Shown piece after piece: positions 46,219-57,385 of a stretch of 64,000 nt of DNA (the stretch's first letter is position 1; every line of letters starts with the position of its first letter). This DNA is from Amborella trichopoda (taxonomy: Eukaryota > Streptophyta > Magnoliopsida > Amborellales > Amborellaceae). The stretch lies in contig NW_006495273.1 in NCBI RefSeq assembly GCF_000471905.2, positions 6,924,211-6,988,210 on the forward strand, given 5' to 3'. A program made the translations under genes and the position numbers. The notes below the pieces were generated by a model. It did not search any database and had not been told where the DNA came from. It saw nothing but the letters and a program-made list of their open reading frames with translations.

Positions 46219-48100
46219 TCCAATCATTTTATTTGAGGAAAAAGTTCATACAATATTGCAAATTTATATTATAAGAAGTAAGGTGTAACTCAAAAAATCC
46301 AACAAAAGAGAGTGTTTTGAAGTTGGAAAACCTTCAAATCATTCATCTCGACCTCAAGATGTACAAATTTAAAGAAAAATAAGAATTTCCAGCCATTAAA
46401 ATGGTGGATCTAAAGTTTCCCAGTTTTGTGTGCCTGTGTTCGGTTACTGCTACTGCGTGAGTGACCTTCAAAAAGAGCATTGACCAACGACCTAGAGCCC
46501 TCCGGTGTCCTGTTGTGACAACCAGAGGACACAAATGACCAAGGAGTTTATCTCTTTCCCCCTTGGAGTTGTCTAATGTTTTTCTGTGTCTCTTATTTTT
46601 CCTCTAGCCTTAGATCTATGGGCTCTTTGACTTCAATATTAGGCTTTTGCTTCAAATCTGAATGTTTATTCTCATATATGAGTTTTGTTCTTGTTCTTTT
46701 TTAGGTTCATTTCCTTTTTTTTCTTTCGCTCTCTTTTCTCCTTTTTAGCCTTTTCTGGTCCCTTATCTTTTTGAGATTTTCTATCATTTCTTCCTTTTTT
46801 TTCTTTCCTCTCCCTCTGTTGCTAGCTCGTTTTTCTTTGTGCCCCAAGCCTTCTTGTTTTTTTTGAGCTCTGTTCCTTTAATCTTTGGGCTTATGTTATT
46901 GCTCTTTCCTTCTCTTGCCCACCACCTTTTGGTTCTCTAGAGAGAGAGAGAGAGAGAGAGGCCTCCTAGAAACAGAGAGAGAGAGAGAGCGAGCTTTTTG
47001 TTGGGGAGGTGGGGGGACAGAATCCTCCCCGCCCCCCTTCCTATCCACCCCTTCCATCGCCTTGTCTTTATCTTTGCCCATCTTTGTTCACCCTCCACCG
47101 TCATCTATGACTTTTTTTTATGCTCTCAGCCTTCTCCCTTTTGGTCGACTCTTAACTCTCCACGCTTAAGTTAAAGCTTAAGACAGGGTTACCCTCCTTG
47201 GGGGGTTAGCCATCATGTTCCTTGACTTCATTTTTTGAAGTCCATTGTATCTTGCCAAGGCTAATGCCTATTATGGGGGATGGTCTGTTTCTTGACCTTG
47301 ATGAATCCTGTGTATGGTAATATGGTAAAATTTTTTGAATAGTTAATTGAGTTTGTCCCCTTTCTCTTAGTGTCTTGGTTTTTTCCTTTAAGCTTGTTCA
47401 CAACTCTTCTCCAGTTTTCATTCACTTTAGTTTTTTGACTCTCTTTTCACTTTCATTCACTTTTAAACCCTGCATTTCGGCCGCTAGTTGTGCCCAACCC
47501 CCACAACGACGCTGCCAAGCTCGAATTGTCATTCTCTTGGGTGTCGTTGTTCATGTGCTGGTTGGTACTTTATTCCAACCCCGGCTTGTGAGGTTTCTGT
47601 TGAAAGGTAAGTTTGTTATTGAAGGTCTTGTTTGTGGTTTAGTTTGAGTGGGATGCTATGGAGTTTGTCGCATGTGGAAGTTGTTGTGTATAGTTTAGCA
47701 AGGATTATGAGGTTGCATGTGTTTTGGGGCCCGTAGGTGTTAAGGGTTGTTTGTGTTTTGTTAGTCTTAGATGGGTCATATTTGGAGTATAGAGCTTAGT
47801 CTCTTTATTGCTTATTCTCTTCTTTTTTTTTCTATCGTAATTTTGAGCTCCGCTCTATATTAATGAAAGTTGCTGTGAACATTAAAAAAGAAAAATGGTG
47901 GATCTAGAAACAAGATATCTAGAACATCTAATTTTAAAATTTTGAAGTGCATGTAGATCAGCTTGATTTGCACTATTTTTGAAATTTTAAATTTCATAAT
48001 TTGAGTTTGATATGGATATTCCAACCATTATAAGGTTTCCAACATCAAAACTAATTATTCAAGCAAAATTTAGATGTGCACCTTACTTGTATAGTATAAA
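46219..48100. mobile_element. MITE interrupted by a retroposon
   Basis: 46,219-46,412 and 47,907-48,100 are the two halves of one foldback MITE. AAGTAAGGTG and GTTGGAAAACCTT on the left are inverted on the right (CACCTTACTTG, AAGGTTTCCAAC). Its start, GGAAAAAGTTCATAC, resembles the 43,532 MITE. The middle was split by the insertion at 46,413-47,891. Confidence 0.6.
46413..47891 (+). mobile_element. PolyA retroposon with 15-bp TSD
   Basis: A 1,479-bp insertion flanked by an exact 15-bp duplication, AAAATGGTGGATCTA (46,398-46,412 and 47,892-47,906). It ends in an A-rich tail (ATTAAAAAAGA). A long duplication plus an A-tail is the mark of LINE-driven target-primed insertion. No reverse transcriptase is visible. 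It contains a GA microsatellite (46,939-46,990) and a pyrimidine-rich stretch. It may be a non-autonomous LINE derivative or a retrocopied transcript; the source is not recognised. Confidence 0.75.
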
Positions 48101-49094
48101 ACAAAGGAAAAAAAAAAGAGAAAATCAATGAGGATATGGGCCCCTACCATTTGGTGAGAATGGAGTCAAATACTTCATTATAGAACTTGTTGGTACTAAC
48201 GCCAAGGCCCCAACCAATTCTCAAACTACTTGTATAGTATAAGTATAAGGTGGACACCTTATGCAAACCTAACCCTTTATTTAGATAGTATGGACTTGAC
48301 ACTATCGTAAAAGACGTATAGCTTTTATAAATTATTTTAGAATGTGTCAAATCTACGTTGTTCAATTAAAAAATACATGGTGTAGACCATGGTAACCTTC
48401 TTTTTACAAAGAAGGTTGCAACCTTTTATAAACTAAAAAAAAGAAAAAGAAAAGGTAAATGTTGCAACTGGCTTGTTCGATCTGAATGATAACATACGAT
48501 GAACCACAAAAGGAAAAACGAAGTACAAAAAAAGACTCATTTTCAAATATTTTTTTTTCAAGGGTGTGGTTTCTTTTTGTCAAACATGTCCGTCAAAATG
48601 CTCTTGTTAATGCAGGAAGCAAATGGACAATGTGTTCTCGAGGGAGCAGTAAAACTTTTCACCCCAAAAAAAAATATACTCAAAATTAATTTTCTAATAA
48701 CACCAATCAAACAAATAAGAGATTTAAGATCAAAATATCCTTTCCCTCTCGGCTTTCCTACGTTTTTCAAATGTCGCAACACTTTCTCTCTCTACCGCCC
48801 ACTCTCTTTCTCTCTCTACCGCCCTCTCTTTCTATGGCAGCACTTTCTCTCTCTACCCGCTTCTCTCTCACACTCTCTCTCAACCCACCCTTTCTCTATC
48901 TCGCTACCCAGCCCATCAGCCAACTCCATTGCCAACCTCTTTCAGGACCTTAGAACCCACCTCTCTCTCTTTATCATCTATTGCCTCGGCCAGTTCCACT
49001 CAGAAACCCCCATCCCATCTCAAAACCCCCAATCAAGTTGATCAAAGATCGCGCCCCACCGTCGAAGAACCCACGAACCCACAAAACAAAAACC
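48101..49094. other. Spacer with CT-rich tract, no intact gene
   Basis: 48,770-48,970 is CTCTCTCT-rich with ACCGCCC words; the 180- and 122-codon frames here are mostly low-complexity. It may hold degraded upstream parts of the transporter pseudogene that follows, but nothing can be aligned with confidence. Confidence 0.35.
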
Positions 49095-49560
49095 ATAATT
49101 TAGCCATCAAAACTGCTCTCTGCAACTCTCTCTCCTTCACAAACAAAGAATCAATCATTTGGGCTTCAAGGGCTCTCCCTCTAGCCCTCTCTGTCCTCTT
49201 AGGCGTTTTGTACAGCAGAGACAATGGCTATTGGGCAGGCATTGTGGTAGCCGTTAGCATGGGTGGAACAAGGGAGCCGTTCGTTACATCTCCCTAATTC
49301 CATAGGTAATCTTCACAATCTTTCTAAGAGACAGCAAAATGTATGGCTATGCTGGTAGTTTATCAGCCCTTTTGGGTGCAGTTATAATTCTCAGACGAAG
49401 AAACCTCTGTGCATCCCCTGAATTCGCCATAGTTAGAATCACTGAGACCTTTATTAGGGTGTTTGTCGAACTCCTAATCGAGACCACTCGAGCCACCAGG
49501 TTGGCAATGGAGTTGGAGACCTATTTGGCAGATGGGCTTGGTAAAAGTAAGAGTTGGGCG
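49095..49560 (+). pseudogene. FUSC/AaeB-like transporter fragment
   Basis: Plant homologues of the bacterial p-hydroxybenzoate efflux protein AaeB are membrane proteins with a C-terminal FUSC-like bundle. This copy reads IKTALCNSLSFTN, LALSVLLGVLYSRDNGYWAG, IVVAVSMGGTREP. After a frameshift and the loss of roughly 35 residues it reads RYISLIP-stop-VIFTIFLRDSKMYGYAG, SLSALLGAVIILRRRN, EFAIVRITETFIRVFVELL, TRATRLAMELETYL. The TAG replaces an expected tryptophan codon. The N-terminal half and the end are missing, and purine-rich repeat follows. This is a clear pseudogene fragment 340 bp upstream of the synthase exon. Confidence 0.78.
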
Positions 49561-49900
49561 GGTAGAGAGAGAAAGAGAGAGGATAGGTAGAGAGAGAGAG
49601 GTTGAGGAAGTAAGAGAAGGGCGGGTAGGGAGAAAAAGAGGTTTAAAAAAAAGTGTTAATACAAAAGTACAGGGGAAGAGAGAAAAAGGGCATTTTAGTT
49701 CTAAACTTTATGATTTTTTGAGGGGGGGTTAAATACAAAAAAAAACCAGTGTTGAAGGCGTTGGGGATAGGATGTCTAGAAAGTTGATTTTGGGATATCT
49801 ATGATTTTCCCTACAAGTTACCCTCCTAGTACAAAAATTGGACTAATCTTGAAAGGACTCTTTTCCCAACAGGGGTTATCTCTGCAACATCATAACATAG

Positions 49901-50200
49901 ATGGTGGTGCACAAGCCTCTTCTATCATTTCTCTGCAATGATGGGTTCTTCCATAGATTGAAAATTTTTCGCACAGCAACTCAAAACTTGATCATGGGTG
50001 GTCTCAGGAGCTACTACTCTCTCACTCCTGACTCAGAGGTCCCAGAAATGGGAGAATTCATGGGTTTTATGGAAACCTTGAAAAACTATGAGAGGTTGGG
50101 TGTACCCACAGGTGCTGGAACAGACTCAGAATATGGGTTTGATCTTGGTAGAATGAGGCGCTTGCTTCATCGCCTTGGGGATCCCCATCTTAAGTTCAAG
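49901..50200 (+). CDS. Folylpolyglutamate/dihydrofolate synthase, first coding exon
   Basis: Encodes 100 residues from ATG to a donor, TTCAAG/GTAAGG, at 50,201. The stretch GEFMGFMETLKNYERLG, VPTGAGTDSEYGFDLGRMRR, LLHRLGDPHLKFK is the conserved opening of plant Mur-ligase-type DHFS/FPGS enzymes. These add glutamate in folate synthesis (mitochondrial dihydrofolate synthase type is suggested by the basic leader MVVHKPLLSFLCNDGFFHRL). The next expected block is the ATP-binding GTKGKGST. It is not found in the remaining 13.8 kb of the window. Either the first intron exceeds 13.8 kb and is filled with retroelements, or this is an orphan exon. A TTTCCCAACAG acceptor at about 49,871 may close a 5' UTR intron. 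No stop or shift is seen. Confidence 0.75.
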
Positions 50201-51108
50201 GTAAGGGATTTTGCTTCATTTGTTTCTGAAGATTGTGGTCTGTTTTTTGTAGGACAAAAATGAAAAGGAAGTTCTCAATTTGATTGTGGATGGATATTTT
50301 GTGTTTTTCGATGAATTGTGTGTTAGCAAAAACTTGAAGCTAAACTCTCTTTTGGTGTTAATGTGGGCTGATAATTGTCTATCTCTGGAAAAATATTCTT
50401 CATTTACGTTGTTATTGGTCTTATTCTTTTGTCTAGAAATGTTGGTCTATGTTGTTAATTGCTCCCTTTCTGGGAAACTAGAGTTTAGTTGCTTCTTATG
50501 GTTTTATATCTACTAACTTAACCATTTCCTTGGTTGATTAACTGGAAATGTAATGAGACTTCAAAAAGCTAATATGATCAATTCATTCTTATTTCTTTGT
50601 TTTCCCTGTTGAGTTACATCCTTGAGAGGGATATTGACTGCTGGACATTCTACTTCAAACTTTTGATAAGTGTGACCACCAGACCTCACATGTGCCACAT
50701 ATTTTCTTTACCTGAATATATGTTATTTTAAAAATATTGTCTATTTATTATTTATTTTTATGAAGGATTTTGAGAGAGAGAAATGCCTTCCCAAACTGTT
50801 AGTGGATAACTCCTATAATCCCATATTTTAAGGGCCACTTTGTCATAGATATACCAGGGACATCTGAATGTTGGAGTAACTAAAAATCCTTTATGAAAGA
50901 GAGTCATTTGGGTTCTATGCTCTTCAATGTTCCTTCGCTGATTTGTGTGATCTTTTGGATAAAGATAATGATTTTGTTCATTTGTTATTGAATTTCTTTA
51001 TTACATTCCCCATTCCACGATCTCCTATTCCATTCTTGTTTTTTTCTTTATATATTTCAAGTCCCATGTTCTTCCCTTTCTATCTTTTGTTTTAGTCTTG
51101 GTCTCCTG
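50201..51108. other. Intron-like sequence after the synthase exon
   Basis: T-rich sequence with no recognisable exon or repeat. Consistent with the start of a long first intron. Confidence 0.45.
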
Positions 51109-51856
51109 TTCTTTTTGGTTCTTCAAAGTAAAAATATGAACCATCTTCCACCTCCTTCATAGAACATAAGAGAAATAAATTTGTTATATGAAAAAAGTAT
51201 ATACAATAAAACCATTTACTTTTAGTACAAGAAGGTCACAAATCTCGTTGACCGTTGGATGTGAAATTGGATGGCTGAAGGTATGTCACTGAATGGACAC
51301 AAAGTCCAAAATAAAATTCCTTGATCTTTGTGGCACACATCCAATGGCTAGAATTTATTGTGTTCTCCATGTATTAAAAGTAAATGTTTTTATAGTATAC
51401 AATCCCTATATATATTAGATAGACTTTCTCTCTTAGAGATGAGAAGATTCTAGGCGTCAATAGAGTATATCATCAATAGAGATGATAATATTCTTTTTGG
51501 TTCTTTGATGTAAAAATATGAACCATCTTCCTCCTCCTTCCTAGAACCATAAGTGAAATAAATTTGTTATATGGAAGAAGTATATACAATAAGACCATTT
51601 ACTTTTAGTACAAGAAGGTCACAAATCTCTTTGACCGTTGGATGTGAAATTGGATGGCTAAAGGTATGTCACTGAATTGACACAAGGTCCAAAATAAAAT
51701 TCCTTGAACTTTGTGACACACATCCAATGGCTAGAATTTATTGTGACTTCCAAGTATTAGAAGTACACGTTTTTATAGTATACAATCCCTATATATATTA
51801 GATGGACTTTCTCTCTTAGAGATGATAAGATTCTAAGCATCAATAGAGTATATCCT
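51109..51856 (+). repeat. Tandem duplication (~382 bp) containing a MITE in each copy
   Basis: Copies start at TTCTTTTTGGTTCTT (51,109 and 51,491). Each includes a MITE of ~210 bp (51,198-51,410 and 51,580-51,790) with ATATACAATAA-ACCATTTAC and, inverted, GTAAA-GTTTTTATAGTATAC ends. Both also share the outside words AATATGAACCATCTTCC and TCAATAGAGTATATC. The whole unit was duplicated, not just the MITE. The family is shared with 730-932. Confidence 0.78.
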
Positions 51857-52159
51857 TGCCTCCTTTTTTTTCTCTGGTTCCGTTTTTTGGCTTCCATTCT
51901 CTTTAACCATTCATCATCGGTTCTCTCATTCGTCTCTGTGTACTTATGGCTTCATAAGTTTACTTTTATTGCCATGACCATTCTTTATTTCTCGATAAGG
52001 TAGGTGAACGTCTATCCATCTATCACTCTCGCATATTCTTTCTCTAGAATTGCATGTAACTAAAGAGATCTATCAATCACCTCTCTCTACGCCCAATTTT
52101 GGTGTTTCCTCTCTCTTCATTTTCAAATAAAAATAAATAAATAAGCAACCTCAAGTTGC

Positions 52160-52480
52160 TACTAATTGGCCCATAAAGTTTTCTGCTGTTATTGGGTCGA
52201 TTCGAGCCTCATTTGCCTGTTATTCGATCGTCAAGTTTGCTGTTGTTATTGGGTCGATTTGAGCTTTATTTTGCTACTATTCGACTACTGGGGTTTGCTG
52301 CTTTTTTTTGGGTCCATTCAAGGCACATTTTTCTGCTATTTAACCCACAGTTTTGCTGATGTTTTAGGACCTATTCAAGCCTCGCTTTGCTGCAGTTTGG
52401 TACCTAAAATTGCTGTTGTCCTTAGGCCGATTTTGGTTTCGATATGATGTTGAGAGATCCCAAAATTGGCTGCTGGTTTT
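52160..52480 (+). repeat. 57-bp minisatellite, about 5 copies
   Basis: Unit: GTTTGCTGTTGTTATTGGGT, CGATTCGAGCCTCATTTTGC, then TG-TATTCGA-TAC. Copies begin near 52,178, 52,235, 52,293, 52,351 and 52,409. Because 57 is divisible by three, one frame stays open through all copies (93 codons, Cys/Leu/Phe-rich 19-residue repeats), but no protein family is recognised. Confidence 0.65.
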
Positions 52481-52659
52481 GGGTAAACTTGACTCCAAAA
52501 TTGATGGTTGCTTTGTAACCCATTGATTCCACTATCGTGTCAGTCTTTTCCAAGATTTAATCTAAGTAATTTATTTTTGTTGTTTACTTCTAGTTGCTTT
52601 GGTTGTCTATTTATTTTAGAATTCTAGCATATAAAAGGAGTGGCATTTGGGTTTAGTAA

Positions 52660-53155
52660 TAGCGTAATTATCAAAACTTGAAAACTTATGGAACAAACTT
52701 TTCTATGTGGAAAAGAAATGATGGATACACATTATTCCAAGATAGGGTCGATTATGTCCTTGAGTCCAATCTGCCAACTTTAGAATTTAATGCTAATGGT
52801 CGAGCCAAAAGAAGACTAGATAAATGGTTATATGACTCCCCCATCTTGGGAGTCAGTGGTTATAGCTCTGAACCACTCATCACATGGCATCACCATGTTA
52901 AACCTTCCTATGCACCTTAGTGTTGAAGTTGAGAGAAGAGCTAGGAAGAAGTCCAATGACCTCCCCTTTGCTCAGAGTTCCTATTCCTAAAATCCTAGAG
53001 AACTCAACAATAATGGGCAGAGCAATATAAATAGGTATAAAGGTAAGGTGAATAATTTGAAAAATCAAAAGAAGCCATTACGTAATTCATCTGATGAGGC
53101 ATGGCTCTACTGTGAGGAACCTGGGCACATTAAACCAAGCTGTCCAAACTGAAAA
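52660..53155 (+). pseudogene. Ty1/copia gag remnant
   Basis: Starts like a copia capsid (FSMWKRNDGYTLFQDRVDYVL). It ends, in another frame, with a zinc knuckle WLYCEEPGHIKPSCPN, in which the first Cys of C-x2-C-x4-H-x4-C is lost. Stops separate the blocks. No LTR or pol follows on this strand. Confidence 0.6.
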
Positions 53156-53599
53156 ATAAATTTTGGAATCAAATAATAATAATAAATGCTTGTCAAAATA
53201 GCAATAATCAACTAAAAAGGACTTCATATGCGTTGTGTCAAAATTGTAAGGGAGGTGTTTGTCTTTTTATTTTTCTTTATTTTTCTCTCATGTATAAATT
53301 TTGGGCTGTCCCATTCTCACCCTTCTAACCTTAGTTGTTCCCACCATGAAATGTGTGGCTACGTAGAATTTCAAGCTATCAATTATAAAATTTCTTTATT
53401 AATAACTGGAATTTCTACTTCTAATTGCCACAATATAATGTACAAATAATAATAATAATAATAATAAAAACTACTACAATTTAGGATGTTTTACTTTTAC
53501 TGCCAAAATAAAACTTTATTAAAAAAACTGAATTCAAACTTTCAAAGTTGAATTCTAACACAAACAAGGTTTCTGTATATAAATAGAAATTTAGACCTT

Positions 53600-55530
53600 C
53601 TAATTTGAAAAACAACTAAATTAGCCAAGGAAGAGTTACGAAACTTTGCCTAGGGTCACCCCGGACTCAATACAAGGGAGGTTTCTTTAGTTCTCTTTGG
53701 TCGTTCAGGATAGCACACTTCTTGAACCTTTGGTCTTGCTGAATTCTATATATTGGGAAACTCCTTAGGCAATACCCTTTAAAGAACTGGGGTGTGAAAG
53801 CATGAACTGGGTGTAGGGTTTTTCTGAATACTTTTAGTGTATGCCATTGTGGAGCACCACCCTGTTAAAACCCAGGCCGGGTGTACTCCCCTTGTTTAGC
53901 CCTAGGGTTGGCGTGCCACCCTAGGAATCCTTGGGTTGTGCATGTGACCCTCCAAGGAAGAGATAAGAGAGAGAAATTATCGAGAGATGAGGCATGGAGA
54001 GGAGAGAGACCAAGAGATGTTAGAAAATTGAATCAATGAAATAAGGGGTGAACACCGCCCGTCCACCCAAAAAAACAAATTATAGTTTTCGAGAGGTCTT
54101 TGGTTGCTTGTCTTAATTGGAGTTCAATTTAACCAATAAGTTTCTTGGTAATCTGTGAGGTGAGAGCGAAAAATAAATTTGAGCCATCCATTCAAAAAAT
54201 CAACCATCATAATTTAGGGAGAAATTATAGGAACCTTATCCCATGAGTCTTTGACTCATATTAACTTGTAGTCAGACTTATTTTAATTTGAGTTCTAATT
54301 TAAGTAGGAGTCCTAGTCCAAGTAAGAATCCTATTCCCAAATACGACTCCTAATACAATTATAACTCTTTAAAACTAATAATCTAATAATATGACTTTTG
54401 ATCTTAGCAAGAGTCCTAGTCTAAGTAGGAATCCTAATCCAAACAGGTGTCCTAATACGATCAGAACACCTTAAGACATATAATATTTTAATACAAATTC
54501 TGACCTAAGTAGGAATCTTGGTCCAAGTAAGAATCCTAATCCAAATAGGACTCCTAATACATTTAGGATCCTTAAAACAACTAATATTCTAAATTTAAAT
54601 ATGGGCTTCTCACTTTGTGTGTGAGATGTGTGGCCTTTGTGGGCCCCCTGTCCCACCTCTATGTGGCCTATCCACAATTGGGATGTGGATCCCACTTAAA
54701 ACTAGGCGCCTACTGAATTGTAAAATATTAATTATACATTTTCTAGATTTTTACAACAAAAAATAATTTTTCAAAAAAAAAATTCAAATTACTAAAAAAA
54801 TGCATAATTATAATTAAAGATGAAAAAAGTATTTCTAAGGTTCTTAATTTTTTTTTTTTTTTTAAAACTTCAAAAATGCGTCTAGTAGTGGATTGATGCC
54901 GATGAGTCAAGAAAAGCAGTTGTCAGAGCACTCTGCCCAAGTTAGAAACCATGATCCACAACTATCTTCTCAAACCAACCCAATGGGATCTCATGACCTA
55001 TAGTCATGCCCAGGGGCTCATGAATGGGTCGTCAAAGCTGGCCAATAAATAGTGGAACTACGATTCCAATATGCGGATTGTAGTCCACCCCCCTCCCCCC
55101 CAAACCCCCCACAAAAAACAAAAACGAAAGTTTGATGCACATATCGCTATAGTGCAAGGGGGACTCTCTCTATGCACATATACACGTGTCCTTCTACAGG
55201 GTTGCTTCCCAGATTACGGCTGTCATATGTACATGTCATGCGGAAGTCTGTTGAGGATTTATAGTCCTTGCTCCCATTAGCCTATAATCTCACACAGTGG
55301 ATCACAAAGTTCTCCTGTTCTCCTGCCTACAAACCATCTTTGGGCATCTCTCGGACTTCCACAAGGTATGACCCTCCAGAAACCCTCAATGGTAGTGCCT
55401 AATGAAAAGGGTTTTTGAAATGACCCAAGCCGTAGACCACCTAACCAATTATACACTCAAGAAGTGTACAATTCACTATATTTGTTATATTTACATGCTC
55501 TCATGGGCTTTAAATGCCCCAAACCCAAGC
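53600..55530 (-). mobile_element. Copia-family LTR C
   Basis: Aligned on the - strand with LTR D. Shared parts are the CATTTAAAG-CC-ATGAGAGCATGTA start (about 55,500), the CGCATGACATGTACATATGAC block (about 55,240), the GGCTCATGAATGGGTCGTCAA block (about 55,020), the CCTAGGGTTGGCGTGCCACC block (about 53,905) and the TTGCCTAAGGAGTTTCCCAAT block (about 53,770). Both ends are approximate. It contains an extra minisatellite at 54,283-54,600. A gypsy gag fragment, not copia pol, lies to its right. Confidence 0.65.
54283..54600. repeat. ~115-bp minisatellite inside LTR C
   Basis: Three units with GTCCTAGTCCAAGTARGAAT, CCTAATCCAAATAGGACTCC and TAATA-AATTAGGA-C-CTTAA words. It is absent from LTRs B and D at the same place. 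Confidence 0.6.
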
Positions 55531-55639
55531 ACACCATAGCTAGGCACCTTTCTTCAGTTTTATAGCAATAATTTTTACTTTTCTATTATCGGAAACCTTC
55601 TTTTAAGCAAAAACCCTTTCTACAGTATTTTATTTAACT

Positions 55640-55985
55640 CGTTGAGTTGAGACATACTGTCAAAATCAGGTATATCCACCTTCAAATCGACATCCCTAGA
55701 TTGATGCCTCCCATGTCTAGCCTTCTATCATTGTCCTTATCAATTGAATCCATAAGCGGATCATGATAGTGAAAAGGGTTGTACTCGAGATCTTCTTGGC
55801 TGAAAGATTACCGTCTTGCCCATGATTGATAGTTTGAGTTTTTTTTTTTTAAGGAAAAGGTTAACTTGATTAATAGTTGCAAATTGTTGTGTAAGCTATT
55901 GAACTTCGCTTCTAAGGTCTTCATTCTCTTCCGCTCTGGGATCACGAAGTAGGTTTATGAAAACTAAGGTTAGCAACGAGCCGGC
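55640..55985 (-). pseudogene. Ty3/gypsy gag N-terminal fragment
   Basis: On the - strand: RDPRAEENEDLRSEVQ-LTQQFATINQ, then in other frames RRSRVQPFS and VDLKVDIPDFDSMS. The last matches the R-W--G-K-DIPEF-G motif before the gypsy capsid. It is homologous to 63,690-64,000 (shared TCGAGTACAACCCTTTTCAC and AATGATAGAAG). Broken by an A-run and shifts. Confidence 0.6.
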
Positions 55986-56450
55986 CGCCCCCGGCCCTAG
56001 TCCCTAGGCTGGGTCAAAGTGGCCTAGGCCCAGGCCCGACATTGGCCCTAGTGGCAAGCCGAGCCAAATAAAACCAAAGAAAAGTAAAGGAAAGAAATAA
56101 AGAAAAAAAATGACCCGGGCTGGCTTTGTCATGGCCCTGGCTGAAGCCCGGCCTAACCCTACTCTCGGGCTGTGATTGCCCGGGCCTTGGGCCACATCTT
56201 GTGGCCCAGGCCTTAGTTTTTTTGGGCCGAGCCAAGCAGCCCAGGCTGGCCCACCCAACCAATTGCCACCTCTAATGAAAACCCTTCTGCCACAACCCCT
56301 TCTTGCTATTATGGGTTCACCGAAGTTGCAAACCCTACGTAAAGAATCATCAAAACCCCCTAATGAAATCCCCTCTACCACAACCCCTTCTCACTATTGT
56401 GGGTTCATCGAAGTTACAAACCCTAGGTTGAGAATCATCAAAACCTAGCT
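55986..56450. repeat. GC-rich GGCCC patch and 84-bp tandem duplication
   Basis: 55,986-56,260 is rich in GGCCC/GGGCC words; the - strand frame across it (125 codons) is low complexity. 56,273-56,357 and 56,358-56,443 are tandem copies sharing CCACAACCCCTTCT, TATTRTGGGTTCA-CGAAGTT and AGAATCATCAAAACC. Confidence 0.65.
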
Positions 56451-56990
56451 GAAATTAGCAAAATCAAGGCTGAACCCTGACCAAAATCAACATACCCTGG
56501 ACTTGGTTGTAGTTCCTTGGCTTGGTTGTTGAAGAAACATGAGCTTTAACACCAAATTGATATAGGAAATTTGAATGAAAACGTAAAATCAACAAGCTTC
56601 CAGTCCATCTCAAGCAGCAAAAAAAAAGAACCCAAGTTTTTTTCTTCAAAGCCTAACTAGGTCTTCAAAAGCCAAATCTTTCTCTCTTTGTTTCCAGGAA
56701 AGTCACATAAATGAACTGATGTAATGAGTTTTTTATTTTTATTTTACTATTTTTAGTTTTTAGGTTTCGGGTTTTTTTTTGTTTTTTGTGTTGTAGAGAT
56801 TTGAGGGGTAGAATTGAAAAATATATTTTATTTTAATGATGAACTGGTTAGGACATGTTAAAAGAGGATAATGATGTGTTTAGTCTAGGTGGGGGCTTCT
56901 TAAATTCACAGGTCTTCACGTGATGGAAAAAGAGGAAGATAGAGAGAGAAAACATTTGGGGTGGGGGGGGAGGGTGGGGGAAAGAGATGT
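56451..56990. other. Spacer, no gene seen
   Basis: Mixed sequence with a G-run at 56,960-56,983. No homology recognised. Confidence 0.4.
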
Positions 56991-56995
56991 TTTTT

Positions 56996-57385
56996 GTGGT
57001 TTTTTTATTCTATTTTTTATTAGTTTTTCAATTTGTATTGAAAGGAAGAGGCTCTTTTTTGGAGAACTTGGTTAATTGATCAACTAAATTGTTTTGGGTC
57101 TTGTGAAGATATCTTTGGGGTGGAGTCCCTTGCAGATCCTGATAGAGGGTATAATCTCTCAATCTTTTATAGTTTTTATTCTATTGTTTTGGGGTGAGGA
57201 GTTTTTATGGTTTTTATTCTATTTTTTAATTAGTTTTTTAGTTTGTATTTAAAGGGAAGAGGTCTCTTTTTGAAGAACTTGGTGAATTAAAGTAAGAAAA
57301 TTGTTTTTGGGTCTTTTGAAGAGATATTTGGTGTAGACTCCCTTGCAAACCTTGAGAGAGGGTATAATATCTCAATCTTTTATTT
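56996..57385. repeat. Tandem duplication, ~195 bp
   Basis: Two copies (about 56,996-57,185 and 57,195-57,385) share TTTTTATTCTATTTTTTA, GAACTTGGT-AATT, TTTGGGTCTT-TGAAGA and GAGGGTATAAT-TCTCAATC. Non-coding. Confidence 0.7.

Noticed and set aside
48499..49041. 180-codon + strand frame as an intact gene
   Set aside because: Its second half is a CT-rich simple tract and the first half has no recognised domain or start context.
56004..56381. 125-codon - strand GC-rich frame as a gene
   Set aside because: It is made of GGCCC/GGGCC words and crosses into a tandem duplication; overlapping frames are equally open.
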